Positions 9,486 to 18,078 of a DNA stretch of 36,072 nt are shown piece by piece. The notes under the pieces are model-generated. The model saw only the letters and a list, made by a program, of their open reading frames with translations, was not told the DNA's origin and did no database searches. Made by a program: the position numbers and the translations under genes. The number at the start of each line of letters is the position of its first letter. Within the stretch, counting starts at the first letter, position 1. Origin of the DNA: an uncultured Alphaproteobacteria bacterium (lineage in GTDB: Bacteria > Pseudomonadota > Alphaproteobacteria > Micavibrionales > Micavibrionaceae). Location of the stretch: contig CAMLJM010000025.1 in the NCBI GenBank assembly GCA_946480475.1, positions 1 to 36,072 on the forward strand. Reading direction: 5' to 3'.

Positions 9486-10046
9486 ATGAGCAAAGCATTC
9501 ACTAAAGAAACTGATCATGAAGAGGATCTGGACGAGCCGGACCCTCTACCAGCCCATGTCAAAAATTATATGACCCCGCAAGGCGTTGAGATGCTGCAGA
9601 AGGAACTTAAGTTTCTTCTCAGTGATGAGCGTCCTCGTATTGTTGAGATCGTTTCCTGGGCCGCAGGAAACGGTGACCGCTCCGAAAACGGTGATTACCT
9701 TTATAATAAGAAACGTTTGCGGGAAATTGACCGTCGTGTGCGATACCTGACAAAGCGTCTTGAAGATGTTGAAGTGGTTGACCCGTGTAAACAACAGGGA
9801 ATAGAACAAGTATTCTTTGGTGCTACAGTGACTTATGCCCGTGAAGATGGAATGGAAATAACCGTGAAGCTGGTCGGGGTGGATGAAGCCGATCTTGATC
9901 AGGGTAAGATCAACTGGCTTTCGCCTGTTGCTAGGGCCCTTATGAAAGCGCGCGAAGGTGATTGTGTTGATGTGCGTACGGCGGTGGGCATTGAAACTAT
10001 AGAAATCCTCCAAATTCAATATATTATTGTAAATCAGGTTCCTTAG
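9486..10046 (+). CDS. greB: Transcription elongation factor GreB
   Basis: A 186-residue GreA/GreB-family protein. GreB binds the RNA polymerase secondary channel and stimulates cleavage of backtracked RNA. The N-terminal coiled coil carries SWAAGNGDRSENGDY (about residues 57-71) with the acidic tip residues D64 and E67. This is followed by the basic KKRLREIDRRVRYLTKRLE stretch typical of GreB rather than GreA. The C-terminal FKBP-like domain has VFFGATVTY, VGVDEADLD and SPVARALMKAREGD. An acidic extension of ~25 residues precedes the usual start, making it longer than E. coli GreB (about 158 residues). The gene begins 40 bases after the giant gene, with no visible Shine-Dalgarno sequence. Confidence 0.93.
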   Translation: MSKAFTKETDHEEDLDEPDPLPAHVKNYMTPQGVEMLQKELKFLLSDERPRIVEIVSWAAGNGDRSENGDYLYNKKRLREIDRRVRYLTKRLEDVEVVDPCKQQGIEQVFFGATVTYAREDGMEITVKLVGVDEADLDQGKINWLSPVARALMKAREGDCVDVRTAVGIETIEILQIQYIIVNQVP

Positions 10047-10070
10047 GTATTTTCCTATCTAATTTTTATC

Positions 10071-10095
10071 GGAACTAAAAGGGCCTATATCCGTT
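10071..10095 (+). promoter_or_regulatory. EcfG-type general stress response promoter
   Basis: GGAAC at 10071-10075 and CGTT at 10092-10095 are separated by exactly 16 bases. This matches the known consensus of alphaproteobacterial EcfG/SigT sigma factors (GGAAC-N16/17-CGTT). It lies in the 97-base gap between greB and the response regulator, pointing toward the latter, with an expected leader of about 40 bases. No other intergenic copy was seen in the window. Confidence 0.7.
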
Positions 10096-10143
10096 TTAGT
10101 AAAGAGTTGCTTTCACTTTGGGGGGCTTTAAGCCATATGATCT

Positions 10144-10599
10144 ATGTCCAATACTAACGGGCCTATGATTAATAAGATGTTATTAGATAAAGAAGATGAA
10201 GCCGAATTTTCTCCAGATGAGATTAAGCGTGACACCGATCATCGTGTATTGGTCGTCGATGATAATGAAAATTCTGCCCAGACTATTGGCTGGCTTCTAG
10301 AGATGCAGGGATGCGATGTGCGTCTTGCTTTCACGGGGGCTGATGCTATAGCGATGGTCTCTAAATATAATCCTGATTATGTTTTTCTTGATATCAGTAT
10401 TCCTGATATGAATGGCTATGAGATATGCCATTTGATGAAAACTTTACCCGGAATGGAGAAAACTATATTTGTGGCGCAAACCGGATGGAGCGATAAGGAG
10501 TTTATTGAACGTTCGCGCCTTGCGGGGTTCGACCACCATTTGGTGAAACCTATAGAACCCGCCAGCCTTAAGGACATTCTACAAAAAAGGCCTGAATAG
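10144..10599 (+). CDS. Single-domain response regulator (CheY/REC-like)
   Basis: 151 residues: a ~32-residue acidic N-terminal extension, then one receiver domain and no output domain. The acidic pair D39-D40 (VLVVDDN), phospho-acceptor D83 (VFLDISIPDMNGYE), T113 (VAQTGW) and K135 (HLVKPIE) are all present, so phosphorylation should be possible. No histidine kinase is nearby, so the partner is unknown. An EcfG-type promoter lies 49 bases upstream, suggesting induction under general stress. The gene ends 14 bases from the convergent antiporter gene. It could act by protein-protein contact or as a phosphate sink; the sequence does not decide. Confidence 0.88.
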   Translation: MSNTNGPMINKMLLDKEDEAEFSPDEIKRDTDHRVLVVDDNENSAQTIGWLLEMQGCDVRLAFTGADAIAMVSKYNPDYVFLDISIPDMNGYEICHLMKTLPGMEKTIFVAQTGWSDKEFIERSRLAGFDHHLVKPIEPASLKDILQKRPE

Positions 10600-10613
10600 C
10601 GGACCCTGTGGAT

Positions 10614-11819
10614 TTAGAAGGCTTGGCGGGTCTTGAATACCAGCCGCTCTATGAGCGGCGTCATCATCATGGATAAAGCTGTTACAATCATGAAGAATTG
10701 AGCATCAGCATTCGCAATGATGCCTTGAGTGAGTGCCAAGGCTACAATTACAAAGACAAACTCACCGGATTGTCCCAGCATAACGGCAACAGGGAATGCT
10801 GTTTTGCGCTCGATCTTGAATACTAAACAAAGAGTATAAATAATAGAGGCTTTCAGAAACCCTATGCCTATGATCGACAGGACAATCCAGACAGGGTTTT
10901 CTAAGGCCATCGCAGGATTGATCATCATTCCTACGGAGAGGAAGAATACGCCTAACAATAGCCCCTTCACAGGTGAAATAATTGTCTCAATGCGGTTTCT
11001 GTATTCTGTTTCTGCAAGTAAAACGCCTGCCAGGAAAGCGCCTAATGCCGCCGAGAGGCCCACGGATTCGGTTAGCATGGCTATTCCAATGACAATAAAC
11101 AACACAAAAGACATGAGCCACTCAGGTCGATCGCCTGGGTGAAGGTAACGGAGCAGGGGTACTAATATCTTCATGCCTATAGCATATATACCCATAATCA
11201 TTATGGCTGCCAGAAATAAGGCCTTTGTCAGTTGGAGCGCAATATGATCATTGCTCTCTCCGCTTAATACATGAAGCATGATCAGGATGGGTACAACGGC
11301 TAAGTCTTGCATAAGTAAGATTGCAAAGCTTACTTTCCCAACTGGTGAGTGAACCATCCGCCGTTCTTCGAAAAGTTGCATTACTACAGCTGTTGATGAG
11401 AGGGCAAAACATGCGCCCAATAAAATAGATATCTGCACATTGTTACCAAAAGCTCGTGCAATCAGAAAAATAATTAGTGCTGTGACAATAATCTGACATG
11501 ATCCTAAGCCAGCAATATGCAGTCGCATGCGCCACAAATCTTGCCAGGAAAGCTTTAATCCGATCATAAACATCAAGAATATGATGCCTAGTTCGCCGAA
11601 AGTGTGAATAACGGCGCTATCATGAATAGGGGTAGGAAAATCAAACCCCATAGCTTGCCAAGCGGCGGGAAGTCCATGGGGGCCTGCCAAAAGACCGCAG
11701 AACAGGAATCCCAGTACCGGGGAAATATTAAGCCTTTGCAGGAAAGGAATTGTCAGGCCGACTATTCCTAACAGGATCAGAATGTCAGTCGCATGTTGTT
11801 GCGGAAGCGCTGTGTCCAA
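10614..11819 (-). CDS. KefB-like monovalent cation:proton antiporter (CPA2), membrane domain only
   Basis: A 401-residue, very hydrophobic protein with about 12-13 membrane segments. It carries CPA2 hallmarks: SPVLGFLFCGLLAGPHG, GELGIIFLMFMIGL, LLMQDLAVVP with the transport Asp, and LGAFLAGVLLAETEYR. It probably exchanges K+ or Na+ for protons across the inner membrane. It stops after the membrane domain and lacks the C-terminal RCK/TrkA-N gating domain of KefB/KefC (about 600 residues), so it is not gated in the classic way. The start is TTG, preceded by AAGAGG with suitable spacing, only 12 bases after the fnr stop, so it is probably translated from the fnr message. Confidence 0.85.
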   Translation of the reverse strand: MDTALPQQHATDILILLGIVGLTIPFLQRLNISPVLGFLFCGLLAGPHGLPAAWQAMGFDFPTPIHDSAVIHTFGELGIIFLMFMIGLKLSWQDLWRMRLHIAGLGSCQIIVTALIIFLIARAFGNNVQISILLGACFALSSTAVVMQLFEERRMVHSPVGKVSFAILLMQDLAVVPILIMLHVLSGESNDHIALQLTKALFLAAIMIMGIYAIGMKILVPLLRYLHPGDRPEWLMSFVLFIVIGIAMLTESVGLSAALGAFLAGVLLAETEYRNRIETIISPVKGLLLGVFFLSVGMMINPAMALENPVWIVLSIIGIGFLKASIIYTLCLVFKIERKTAFPVAVMLGQSGEFVFVIVALALTQGIIANADAQFFMIVTALSMMMTPLIERLVFKTRQAF

Positions 11820-11831
11820 TAACGACCTCTT

Positions 11832-12572
11832 TTAATCATCACAAGGAAAAACATTCGAGCAAGCTGTGCATGTATATGTAATAAGATTGCTGAGATTTGT
11901 GATTTCAACGGTAGCGCCACGCACCTTTATGCCTGTATCTTCCTGCAAACGGCTTAATGCGCGTGAAAATGTTTCCGGCTGCATGCCAAGACGGGATGCG
12001 ATCAATGTTTTGTCGTAGGGCAGGTGTAGAATGATCGGGACCGGTTGCTTTACCTTGCATAAACGTAGCAAGAAGCAGCCTATGCGCTGCGGTGCTTTCA
12101 TGACTGTGCGATGTTCTATTTCACGGTCTTTGAGATTGTTTTTATTGCTGATGTGCTGCAGAAAAGCCATTGCCAGTTCAGGCTTCTCATCCAGGTATCT
12201 TTTCAGCAAGGCGATAGGATAAGACGTCAGAGTTGCGTCTTCGACGATTTCCGCGCCGTAGGGGTAGGCGCCCTTTTCAAACATTGTAGTTTCCCCAAAT
12301 AAGAAGCCATGAGGCATAACGTCCAGGATAACCTCGTTTCCGTCCAGAGTTTCACGGAACAGCTTCACCCACCCGCTTTCAATCATAAAAAACCATTCAG
12401 CAGGATCATCCTGAGTGAACAGTATCTGCCCTTTAGTATAGGTTGTGGTACGTCCCTCCTCATGAAGCTTTTTAAGCTGCTCAGGCGGCAATACCGTAAA
12501 GAAATCTACCGTGTCGAGAGGGTAGCGGCTTTCTGCACGCGTTTTGGGTGGGGTTGTAAGACACGGCATCAT
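11832..12572 (-). CDS. Crp/Fnr-family regulator with C-terminal CX2CX5C cluster (Fnr-like oxygen sensor)
   Basis: 246 residues: cyclic-nucleotide-fold domain (about 20-135), dimer helix (about 136-165) and C-terminal winged helix-turn-helix. The recognition helix contains ETFSR (E200, S203, R204), the E-x-x-S-R signature of proteins that bind TTGAT half sites. Proteobacterial FNR has its Fe-S cysteines at the N-terminus. Here only C4 is N-terminal, and a CX2CX5C set (C235, C238, C244) sits at the extreme C-terminus. This is reminiscent of Bacillus subtilis Fnr, which uses C-terminal cysteines plus an Asp. Two ATGs are adjacent; AAGGAG is better spaced for the second (12569). An FNR site lies in the divergent promoter. 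Binding of an oxygen-labile cluster is inferred, not shown. Confidence 0.85.
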   Translation of the reverse strand: MMPCLTTPPKTRAESRYPLDTVDFFTVLPPEQLKKLHEEGRTTTYTKGQILFTQDDPAEWFFMIESGWVKLFRETLDGNEVILDVMPHGFLFGETTMFEKGAYPYGAEIVEDATLTSYPIALLKRYLDEKPELAMAFLQHISNKNNLKDREIEHRTVMKAPQRIGCFLLRLCKVKQPVPIILHLPYDKTLIASRLGMQPETFSRALSRLQEDTGIKVRGATVEITNLSNLITYTCTACSNVFPCDD

Positions 12573-12597
12573 ATTCTCCTTATTTTATCACCGATAA

Positions 12598-12603
12598 ACT
12601 ATA
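12598..12603 (-). promoter_or_regulatory. Candidate -10 of fnr
   Basis: Read on the minus strand this is TATAGT (4 of 6 to consensus). It lies directly downstream of the FNR site, which would then overlap the -35/-10 spacer of the fnr promoter. That geometry suggests that bound Fnr represses its own gene. Confidence 0.35.
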
Positions 12604-12608
12604 CCCGA

Positions 12609-12622
12609 TTGACTTTGGTCAA
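12609..12622. promoter_or_regulatory. FNR box between fnr and the cco operon
   Basis: TTGACTTTGGTCAA is a 5-4-5 inverted repeat close to the FNR consensus TTGAT-N4-ATCAA. Its centre (12615.5) placed at -41.5 gives a cco-side start near 12657, about 19 bases before the first ATG. That is the usual class II activation geometry. Confidence 0.72.
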
Positions 12623-12675
12623 GGTAAAAAAATTACAAAAAAACGATCCTAAAATAGGAAAGCAAGGTTTGCCTT

Positions 12676-13398
12676 ATGTCCCTATGTCTTCATAATATAT
12701 CCTCGGAAGTGGGGCTTTATAGCGGCCTATTTCTGGCCGGATTAGCAGGCGGTTTTACGCATTGCACGGTCATGTGCGGCCCTTTTGCCCTTGCACAGGC
12801 TCGCACCGACATTTCCCCAAGGCTGGCCCCCTGGGAACGCCTGAGACGGAGCTTACTTCTACCCTATCATATAGGGCGGATGACGACTTATGTCATGCTG
12901 GCAATTGTTTTTAGTGCGGTATTTAATACGGCGCTTTTCTTTTCCCCCCTGAAAAACGTCATTGCTGCTCTTCTGCTTCTAACGGCAGCCCTGATCTTTA
13001 TTGCGAACGCAGTTCCTCTTATAGGCCGTATTTTCCCCTATTTGGCGCGTATTACGCTACCTGTACCACGGGAGCGTATTCTGTCAAAAAGCCAGGGTTT
13101 AATACGTAATCGCACACCACTCAAACGCTTCCTTCTGGGGGTGATTTTGGGGTTTATGCCCTGCGGTTTGGTTGTTGCGGCTTTGATGACCGCTGTGGCT
13201 CTACCGAACCCGGCTATGACAGCCTTTGGTATGGCCCTTTTTGCCCTGGGGACAGTGCCAGCCCTCATTATATCCGTTATGACCGGGCAATACGCCTTTG
13301 CCCGCTATCCCAAAGTTGTCCCCGTATTCAGGGTAGCGCTCTTGTCTATAAGTACCGCGACGCTGTTTCTCTCTGCCGGAAGGATAATCCTTTCTTAA
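12676..13398 (+). CDS. TauE/DsbD-type membrane protein of the cbb3 oxidase cluster
   Basis: 240 residues with about six hydrophobic segments. The first helix region contains HCTVMCGPF, the Cys motif typical of the UreH/DsbD-like transmembrane family often annotated as sulfite exporter TauE/SafE near cco genes; a second motif is GFMPCGLV. Homologues in cbb3 clusters are thought to take part in copper or redox supply for oxidase assembly; this is known only by association. It is the first gene after the FNR site and ends 16 bases before ccoN, so it is almost certainly co-transcribed with the oxidase. An AAGG lies 8 bases before the ATG. Its exact substrate is not evident. Confidence 0.75.
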   Translation: MSLCLHNISSEVGLYSGLFLAGLAGGFTHCTVMCGPFALAQARTDISPRLAPWERLRRSLLLPYHIGRMTTYVMLAIVFSAVFNTALFFSPLKNVIAALLLLTAALIFIANAVPLIGRIFPYLARITLPVPRERILSKSQGLIRNRTPLKRFLLGVILGFMPCGLVVAALMTAVALPNPAMTAFGMALFALGTVPALIISVMTGQYAFARYPKVVPVFRVALLSISTATLFLSAGRIILS

Positions 13399-13414
13399 GT
13401 TTTAAGGAAAAAAC

Positions 13415-14860
13415 ATGACTGATAACTCTGTTCCCGCCAAAGCGATATATAATGATGACATCGTGAAATTATTCACGCTGGCAACCGTATTTTGGGGAAT
13501 TGCTGGTTTCCTTGTAGGTGTCCTGATTGCTGCACAGCTTGCATTCCCTCAGCTGAATTTCGAGCCGTTCCTTTCATTCGGAAGATTGCGGCCGTTGCAT
13601 ACATCCGCAGTCATTTTTGCATTTGGCGGAAATGCTTTATTTGCAACCAGCTATTACGTGGTGCAACGTACCTGCGGTGTAAGGTTATGGAATGATAAAT
13701 TAGCGCTGCTTACGTTCTGGGGGTATCAGTTCTTCATTCTAATGGCCGGACTGGGGTATCTCGCAGGAGTTACGCAAGGCAAAGAATATGCAGAACCGGA
13801 ATGGTACGCCGATTTGTGGCTAACCATCATCTGGGTGGCCTATTTGCTTGTATTCCTGATGACCGTCATTAAGCGTCGGGAACCGCATATCTATGTCGCG
13901 AACTGGTTCTATCTCGCCTTTATTATTACGGTCGCTGTTCTGCATATCGGTAACAATATGGTGATCCCCACGGGATTAATGAGTGTCAAAAGCTACTCTG
14001 TTTTTGCGGGAGTGCAGAGCGCCATGATCCAGTGGTGGTATGGCCACAATGCGGTGGGCTTTTTCCTGACGGCCGGTTTCTTGGGTATGATGTACTATTT
14101 TGTGCCTAAACGCGCAGAACGTCCGGTTTATTCTTACCGGCTGTCTATCCTGCACTTCTGGTCGCTGATTTTCATCTATATCTGGGCAGGGCCTCACCAT
14201 CTGCACTATACATCGCTGCCGGACTGGGCCCAGACGTTGGGCATGACGTTCTCGATCATGCTGTGGATGCCTTCATGGGGCGGTATGATCAATGGCATGA
14301 TGACGCTTTCGGGGGCGTGGCATAAATTGCGCGAAGACCCCGTATTGCGATTTATGATTATTGCTTTGGCATTCTACGGCATGAGTACCTTCGAAGGACC
14401 CTTGATGTCGATCAAGGCCGTGAACTCTCTTTCTCATTATACAGATTGGACTATTGGCCATGTGCACTCTGGGGCATTGGGTTGGGTAGGATTCATCACA
14501 TTTGGCGCGCTTTACTACATGGTGCCCAAACTTTGGGGGCGTAAGGATTTGTATTCGATGAAGCTGGTAGATATGCATCTCTGGATCGCCACGCTGGGTA
14601 TTGTCCTTTATATCTCTGCGATGTGGGTGTCAGGAATAATGCAGGGCCTGATGTGGCGCTCTTATGATGAAATGGGCTTCCTGCAATATTCTTTTGTCGA
14701 GACCGTAATGGCGATGCATCCGTTCTACATTATCCGTATGTTGGGTGGGGTTCTGTACCTCGCAGGCGCCCTAATCATGGCGTACAACTTCTGGCGGACT
14801 ATTCGCGGTGACGTCAATGTCAAGGAGAGAAATTTGATTCCGCAAGGAGTAACAGCATGA
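13415..14860 (+). CDS. ccoN: cbb3-type cytochrome c oxidase subunit I
   Basis: 481 residues and about 12 membrane helices. This is the catalytic subunit that reduces oxygen at a haem b3-CuB centre and pumps protons under low oxygen. Metal ligands are in place: H62 (haem b), H211 in YGHNAVGF and H261-H262 in GPHHLHY (CuB), H349 and H351 in [10 protein letters not shown] (haems b3 and b). Y255 sits at the place of the cross-linked Tyr of cbb3 enzymes. AAGGA precedes the ATG. The stop overlaps the ccoO start (ATGA), so the two are translationally coupled. Confidence 0.97.
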   Translation: MTDNSVPAKAIYNDDIVKLFTLATVFWGIAGFLVGVLIAAQLAFPQLNFEPFLSFGRLRPLHTSAVIFAFGGNALFATSYYVVQRTCGVRLWNDKLALLTFWGYQFFILMAGLGYLAGVTQGKEYAEPEWYADLWLTIIWVAYLLVFLMTVIKRREPHIYVANWFYLAFIITVAVLHIGNNMVIPTGLMSVKSYSVFAGVQSAMIQWWYGHNAVGFFLTAGFLGMMYYFVPKRAERPVYSYRLSILHFWSLIFIYIWAGPHHLHYTSLPDWAQTLGMTFSIMLWMPSWGGMINGMMTLSGAWHKLREDPVLRFMIIALAFYGMSTFEGPLMSIKAVNSLSHYTDWTIGHVHSGALGWVGFITFGALYYMVPKLWGRKDLYSMKLVDMHLWIATLGIVLYISAMWVSGIMQGLMWRSYDEMGFLQYSFVETVMAMHPFYIIRMLGGVLYLAGALIMAYNFWRTIRGDVNVKERNLIPQGVTA

Positions 14861-15612
14861 GTCTTCTTTATAAACATCAGAAACTGGAAAAAAACTCCAT
14901 TTTGTTGCTGGTTTGCATCATTGTGGTGGTGCTGATTGGCGGAATTGTTGAAATTATCCCCTTGTTTCGCACAGCAACAGTTATCGAGCCCGTGAAGGGC
15001 GTGCGCCCTTATACGCCGTTGGAATTGGCAGGATATAATATCTATATCCGTGAGGGATGTTATAACTGTCATTCTCAGCAAATCCGCCCTTTGCGGGATG
15101 AAGTCGCCCGTTATGGTCATTATTCTCTGGCAGCGGAAAGTATGTACGACCATCCGTTCCAATGGGGTTCCAAGCGTACCGGCCCTGACTTGGCCCGGGT
15201 GGGTGGCAAATATTCCGACGAATGGCATACCGCGCATTTAAAAGATCCAAGGGCTGTTGTGCCTGAATCTGTTATGCCTTCTTATTCTTTTCTCTCTGGA
15301 CGCGGTGCGAAGCTTTATGATCTGCGTAACCATCTCTCGGCCTTACGTGCTGCAGGCGTCCCTTATACAGATGACATGATTAAGCATGCTGAGCAGGACG
15401 CCGCTTCTCAGGCGCATTTTGCTAGCGATAATCAGAGTGTGGTTGAAGATCGCTATGGCGGACCCCTGAATTTCCGTGATTTTGACGGTAATCCGATGCT
15501 GGTTTCGGAAATGGATGCCCTGATTGCTTATCTGCAGGTACTGGGCACCATGGTTAAATTCACAGACTTCGAGCCAGAGATTCAATCCGGTACTGGGGGT
15601 TCACATGATTGA
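14857..15612 (+). CDS. ccoO: cbb3-type cytochrome c oxidase subunit II (monohaem)
   Basis: 251 residues with one N-terminal membrane anchor (about residues 14-37) and a periplasmic cytochrome domain. The single haem-c site is C68-x-x-C71-H72 in [10 protein letters not shown], with a likely axial Met at M140 ([10 protein letters not shown]). It passes electrons from the dihaem subunit to the catalytic subunit. Its ATG overlaps the ccoN stop by 4 bases and its stop overlaps ccoQ by 8 bases. Confidence 0.97.
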   Translation: MSLLYKHQKLEKNSILLLVCIIVVVLIGGIVEIIPLFRTATVIEPVKGVRPYTPLELAGYNIYIREGCYNCHSQQIRPLRDEVARYGHYSLAAESMYDHPFQWGSKRTGPDLARVGGKYSDEWHTAHLKDPRAVVPESVMPSYSFLSGRGAKLYDLRNHLSALRAAGVPYTDDMIKHAEQDAASQAHFASDNQSVVEDRYGGPLNFRDFDGNPMLVSEMDALIAYLQVLGTMVKFTDFEPEIQSGTGGSHD

Positions 15613-15760
15613 TTGGATCGCTACGCATGCAACACAAATAGGATTGATATTCTTTTTTAGTTTCTTTGTGCTGATGACAATCTGGATTTTCAGGCCGGGT
15701 TCGGGGTCATCTTACCGGAAGCAAGCGAATATCCCGCTGAATGAGGACCATCATGAGTAA
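15605..15760 (+). CDS. ccoQ: cbb3 oxidase small subunit CcoQ/FixQ
   Basis: 51 residues starting at the ATG at 15605 ([14 protein letters not shown]). It has one membrane helix rich in Phe and ends in a polar tail (PLNEDHHE). Size, single helix and position between ccoO and ccoP identify it as CcoQ, which stabilises the oxidase complex. An upstream in-frame ATG at 15524 would overlap ccoO by about 90 bases and is unlikely. It overlaps both neighbours by 8 bases. Confidence 0.9.
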   Translation: MIDWIATHATQIGLIFFFSFFVLMTIWIFRPGSGSSYRKQANIPLNEDHHE

Positions 15761-16679
15761 CGACAAAAAAGAAATCGACCAAATCTCCGGCGTCGAGACG
15801 ACAGGTCATGAATGGGATGGCTTGAAAGAGCTCAATAATCCGACACCGCGTTGGTGGCTTTGGGTTTTTTATGTCACCATTATATGGTCTATAGGGTATT
15901 GGGTTATTTATCCGGCATGGCCTACGCTTTCAGGGGCTACAAAAGGAACTGCGGGCTGGACGCAGTTTGACAAGCTTAAGCACGAACAGGCTGAAATCAC
16001 ACAAAGACAAGCTCAATATCTCGAAAGATTCCATAGAGCTGAATTTGATCAAGTCATGAATGACCCTGAGTTATATGCGTTTGCTACTGCAGGCGGATCT
16101 GCAGCCTTTAAAGATAATTGTGCCACATGCCATGGCACAGGCGGGTCGGGCAGCCCAGGATATCCCAATCTGAATGATGACGATTGGCTATGGGGTGGGC
16201 ATATAGATGAGGTTTACCAGACTATCCAGTTCGGTATTCGTTCCCCCCATGATGAAACACGCATTTCGCTGATGCCGTCATTCGGTGTTGATGGCATTCT
16301 AAAGCGTGATCAGATCACAACGCTTGTTGATTATGTTGCAGGATTGAGTAAGCCGGGCGATCATTCTGCTCACCCCGGGTATGCAATATTCCAGGAAAAA
16401 TGTGCGTCTTGCCATGGTCCTGATGCTAAAGGCAATCGCGAATTTGGCGCTCCTAATCTGACGGATGCCATATGGCTTTACGGGAATACGCGTGATGTAA
16501 TTTATAAAACCATATTCTACGGACGTAATGGGGTTATGCCCTATTGGAAGGGGCGTCTGGATGAGGATACGATCCGCCAGCTGACTGTCTATGTACACTC
16601 GCTGGGTGGTGGTGAAGAAAGAGAGTCCCCATATGAGCCTGAGCTCTATGGCCCCGAACAAAACAGAAGTGGCCAATAA
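15753..16679 (+). CDS. ccoP: cbb3-type cytochrome c oxidase subunit III (dihaem)
   Basis: 308 residues: one N-terminal membrane helix (about 34-56) and two cytochrome c domains. Haem sites are C123-x-x-C126-H127 (CATCHGTGG) and C217-x-x-C220-H221 (CASCHGPDA), with candidate axial Met residues in SLMPSFG and GVMPYWKG. It accepts electrons from soluble cytochrome c. The chosen ATG at 15753 has GAGGA at good spacing; the in-frame ATG at 15741 lacks this. Confidence 0.96.
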   Translation: MSNDKKEIDQISGVETTGHEWDGLKELNNPTPRWWLWVFYVTIIWSIGYWVIYPAWPTLSGATKGTAGWTQFDKLKHEQAEITQRQAQYLERFHRAEFDQVMNDPELYAFATAGGSAAFKDNCATCHGTGGSGSPGYPNLNDDDWLWGGHIDEVYQTIQFGIRSPHDETRISLMPSFGVDGILKRDQITTLVDYVAGLSKPGDHSAHPGYAIFQEKCASCHGPDAKGNREFGAPNLTDAIWLYGNTRDVIYKTIFYGRNGVMPYWKGRLDEDTIRQLTVYVHSLGGGEERESPYEPELYGPEQNRSGQ

Positions 16680-18078
16680 AGCTGTTCGCCTTTTTGCCCG
16701 CCGCGAAAAAATATATCCGCGGCAGGTAAAGGGGCATTATCGCCGTTTGAAATGGCTGATCATGGCATTGACTCTGGCGGTCTATTACTTGGCGCCTCTC
16801 ATCCGTTGGGACCGGGGGGAAAATGCGCCTAGCCAGGCGATATTGATCGACCTTCCTGCCCGGCGCGCTTATTGGTTCTTTATAGAAATATGGCCACAGG
16901 AAGTTTACTACCTGACAGCTATATTAATATTCTCTGCAATAGCTTTATTTTTTGTAACCAGCGTTCTAGGGCGCGTCTGGTGCGGTTACTTTTGCCCGCA
17001 GACTGTCTGGACTGATCTCTTTATTGCCGTTGAAAATTTTGTGCAGGGTGACCGTGTTGCCCGTCAACGACTGGATAAAAAATCTCTGTGCTTCGAAAAA
17101 ATATGGAAGAAAGCGCTAACCCATGCGTTATGGCTGCTCATTGGGCTTGCGACGGGGGGCGCGTTTGTTTTTTACTTCAATGATGCTCCTTCACTCTGGT
17201 CTGATATATTGCAAGGAGATGTTTCGCCTACGGTTATCGGATTTGTTCTGTCGCTTACATTCAGTACATATTTAATGGCAGGTTTTGCGCGAGAGCAGGT
17301 ATGTACGTATATGTGTCCCTATGCACGCTTCCAATCTGCCATGTTCGATAAAGATACCCTGATTATTGGTTATGACGTAAAACGCGGAGAAACAAGGGGT
17401 AAGCATAAGGCGGGTGCCAGCTGGGAAGGTCGTGGCCATTGTATTGATTGTACAGCCTGCGTTCAGGTTTGTCCCATGGGCATTGATATACGTAATGGTT
17501 TGCAGATGGATTGCATTGCTTGCGGTCTTTGCGTAGATGCATGTAACGACATCATGGACAAAGTTGGATTGTCCCGAGGGTTAATCCGGTATGATACCCA
17601 GAACCGTATTGAACAGGGAATTAATGACAAGGCTTCATGGAACATAATCCGGCCACGTACGATCTATTACATCCTGGTATTGTCTCTTATAGCAGGGTTG
17701 GTCGTCTATGGGCAATTTACACGCAAACCATTTGAATTACATGCGCTTCATAATCGTAACCCTATGATGGTCAGACTCTCTGACGGCAGTATTCGGAATG
17801 GTTACGAAATCAAGATATTGAATAAGACCCATCAGGATAACCGATACAGCCTGCGCGTGGAGAATCTTCCTGGTGCTGTTCTTGAAATAAAGGGGGCTGG
17901 CCATATAACGCCTGATATGTTGTCTGTGACGGCCGACCAGGTTTCGACTTTCCATCTGTTTGTGACGGCCTTGCCACAAGAAAAACCATCACAGGATATT
18001 GTCTTTGAATTAAAGGACAATGCTAGTGGCTATACTGATTCCTATACGAGCATGTTTATCAGTGGAGATAAAAAATGA
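16633..18078 (+). CDS. ccoG: Cytochrome c oxidase accessory protein CcoG (polyferredoxin, cupric reductase)
   Basis: 481 residues from the ATG at 16633; two further in-frame ATGs (16591 and 16648) are possible. Several membrane helices carry WCGYFCPQTVW and CTYMCPYARFQ motifs. A cytoplasmic double [4Fe-4S] ferredoxin domain follows with C270, C273, C276, C280 and C294, C297, C300, C304. The C-terminus is an Ig-like periplasmic domain. CcoG reduces Cu(II) for oxidase CuB assembly. The start overlaps ccoP by 47 bases, and the stop overlaps ccoH by 4 (ATGA). Confidence 0.95.
   Translation: MSLSSMAPNKTEVANKAVRLFARREKIYPRQVKGHYRRLKWLIMALTLAVYYLAPLIRWDRGENAPSQAILIDLPARRAYWFFIEIWPQEVYYLTAILIFSAIALFFVTSVLGRVWCGYFCPQTVWTDLFIAVENFVQGDRVARQRLDKKSLCFEKIWKKALTHALWLLIGLATGGAFVFYFNDAPSLWSDILQGDVSPTVIGFVLSLTFSTYLMAGFAREQVCTYMCPYARFQSAMFDKDTLIIGYDVKRGETRGKHKAGASWEGRGHCIDCTACVQVCPMGIDIRNGLQMDCIACGLCVDACNDIMDKVGLSRGLIRYDTQNRIEQGINDKASWNIIRPRTIYYILVLSLIAGLVVYGQFTRKPFELHALHNRNPMMVRLSDGSIRNGYEIKILNKTHQDNRYSLRVENLPGAVLEIKGAGHITPDMLSVTADQVSTFHLFVTALPQEKPSQDIVFELKDNASGYTDSYTSMFISGDKK

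Noticed and set aside
14725..15237. 170-codon frame opposite the ccoN/ccoO junction
   Set aside because: Antisense to two certain oxidase genes with all ligands conserved.
15741..15752. Earlier ATG for ccoP (and at 15524 for ccoQ, 20960 GTG for ompW)
   Set aside because: The later starts have proper Shine-Dalgarno spacing or begin the signal peptide/helix directly, and limit overlap with upstream genes.
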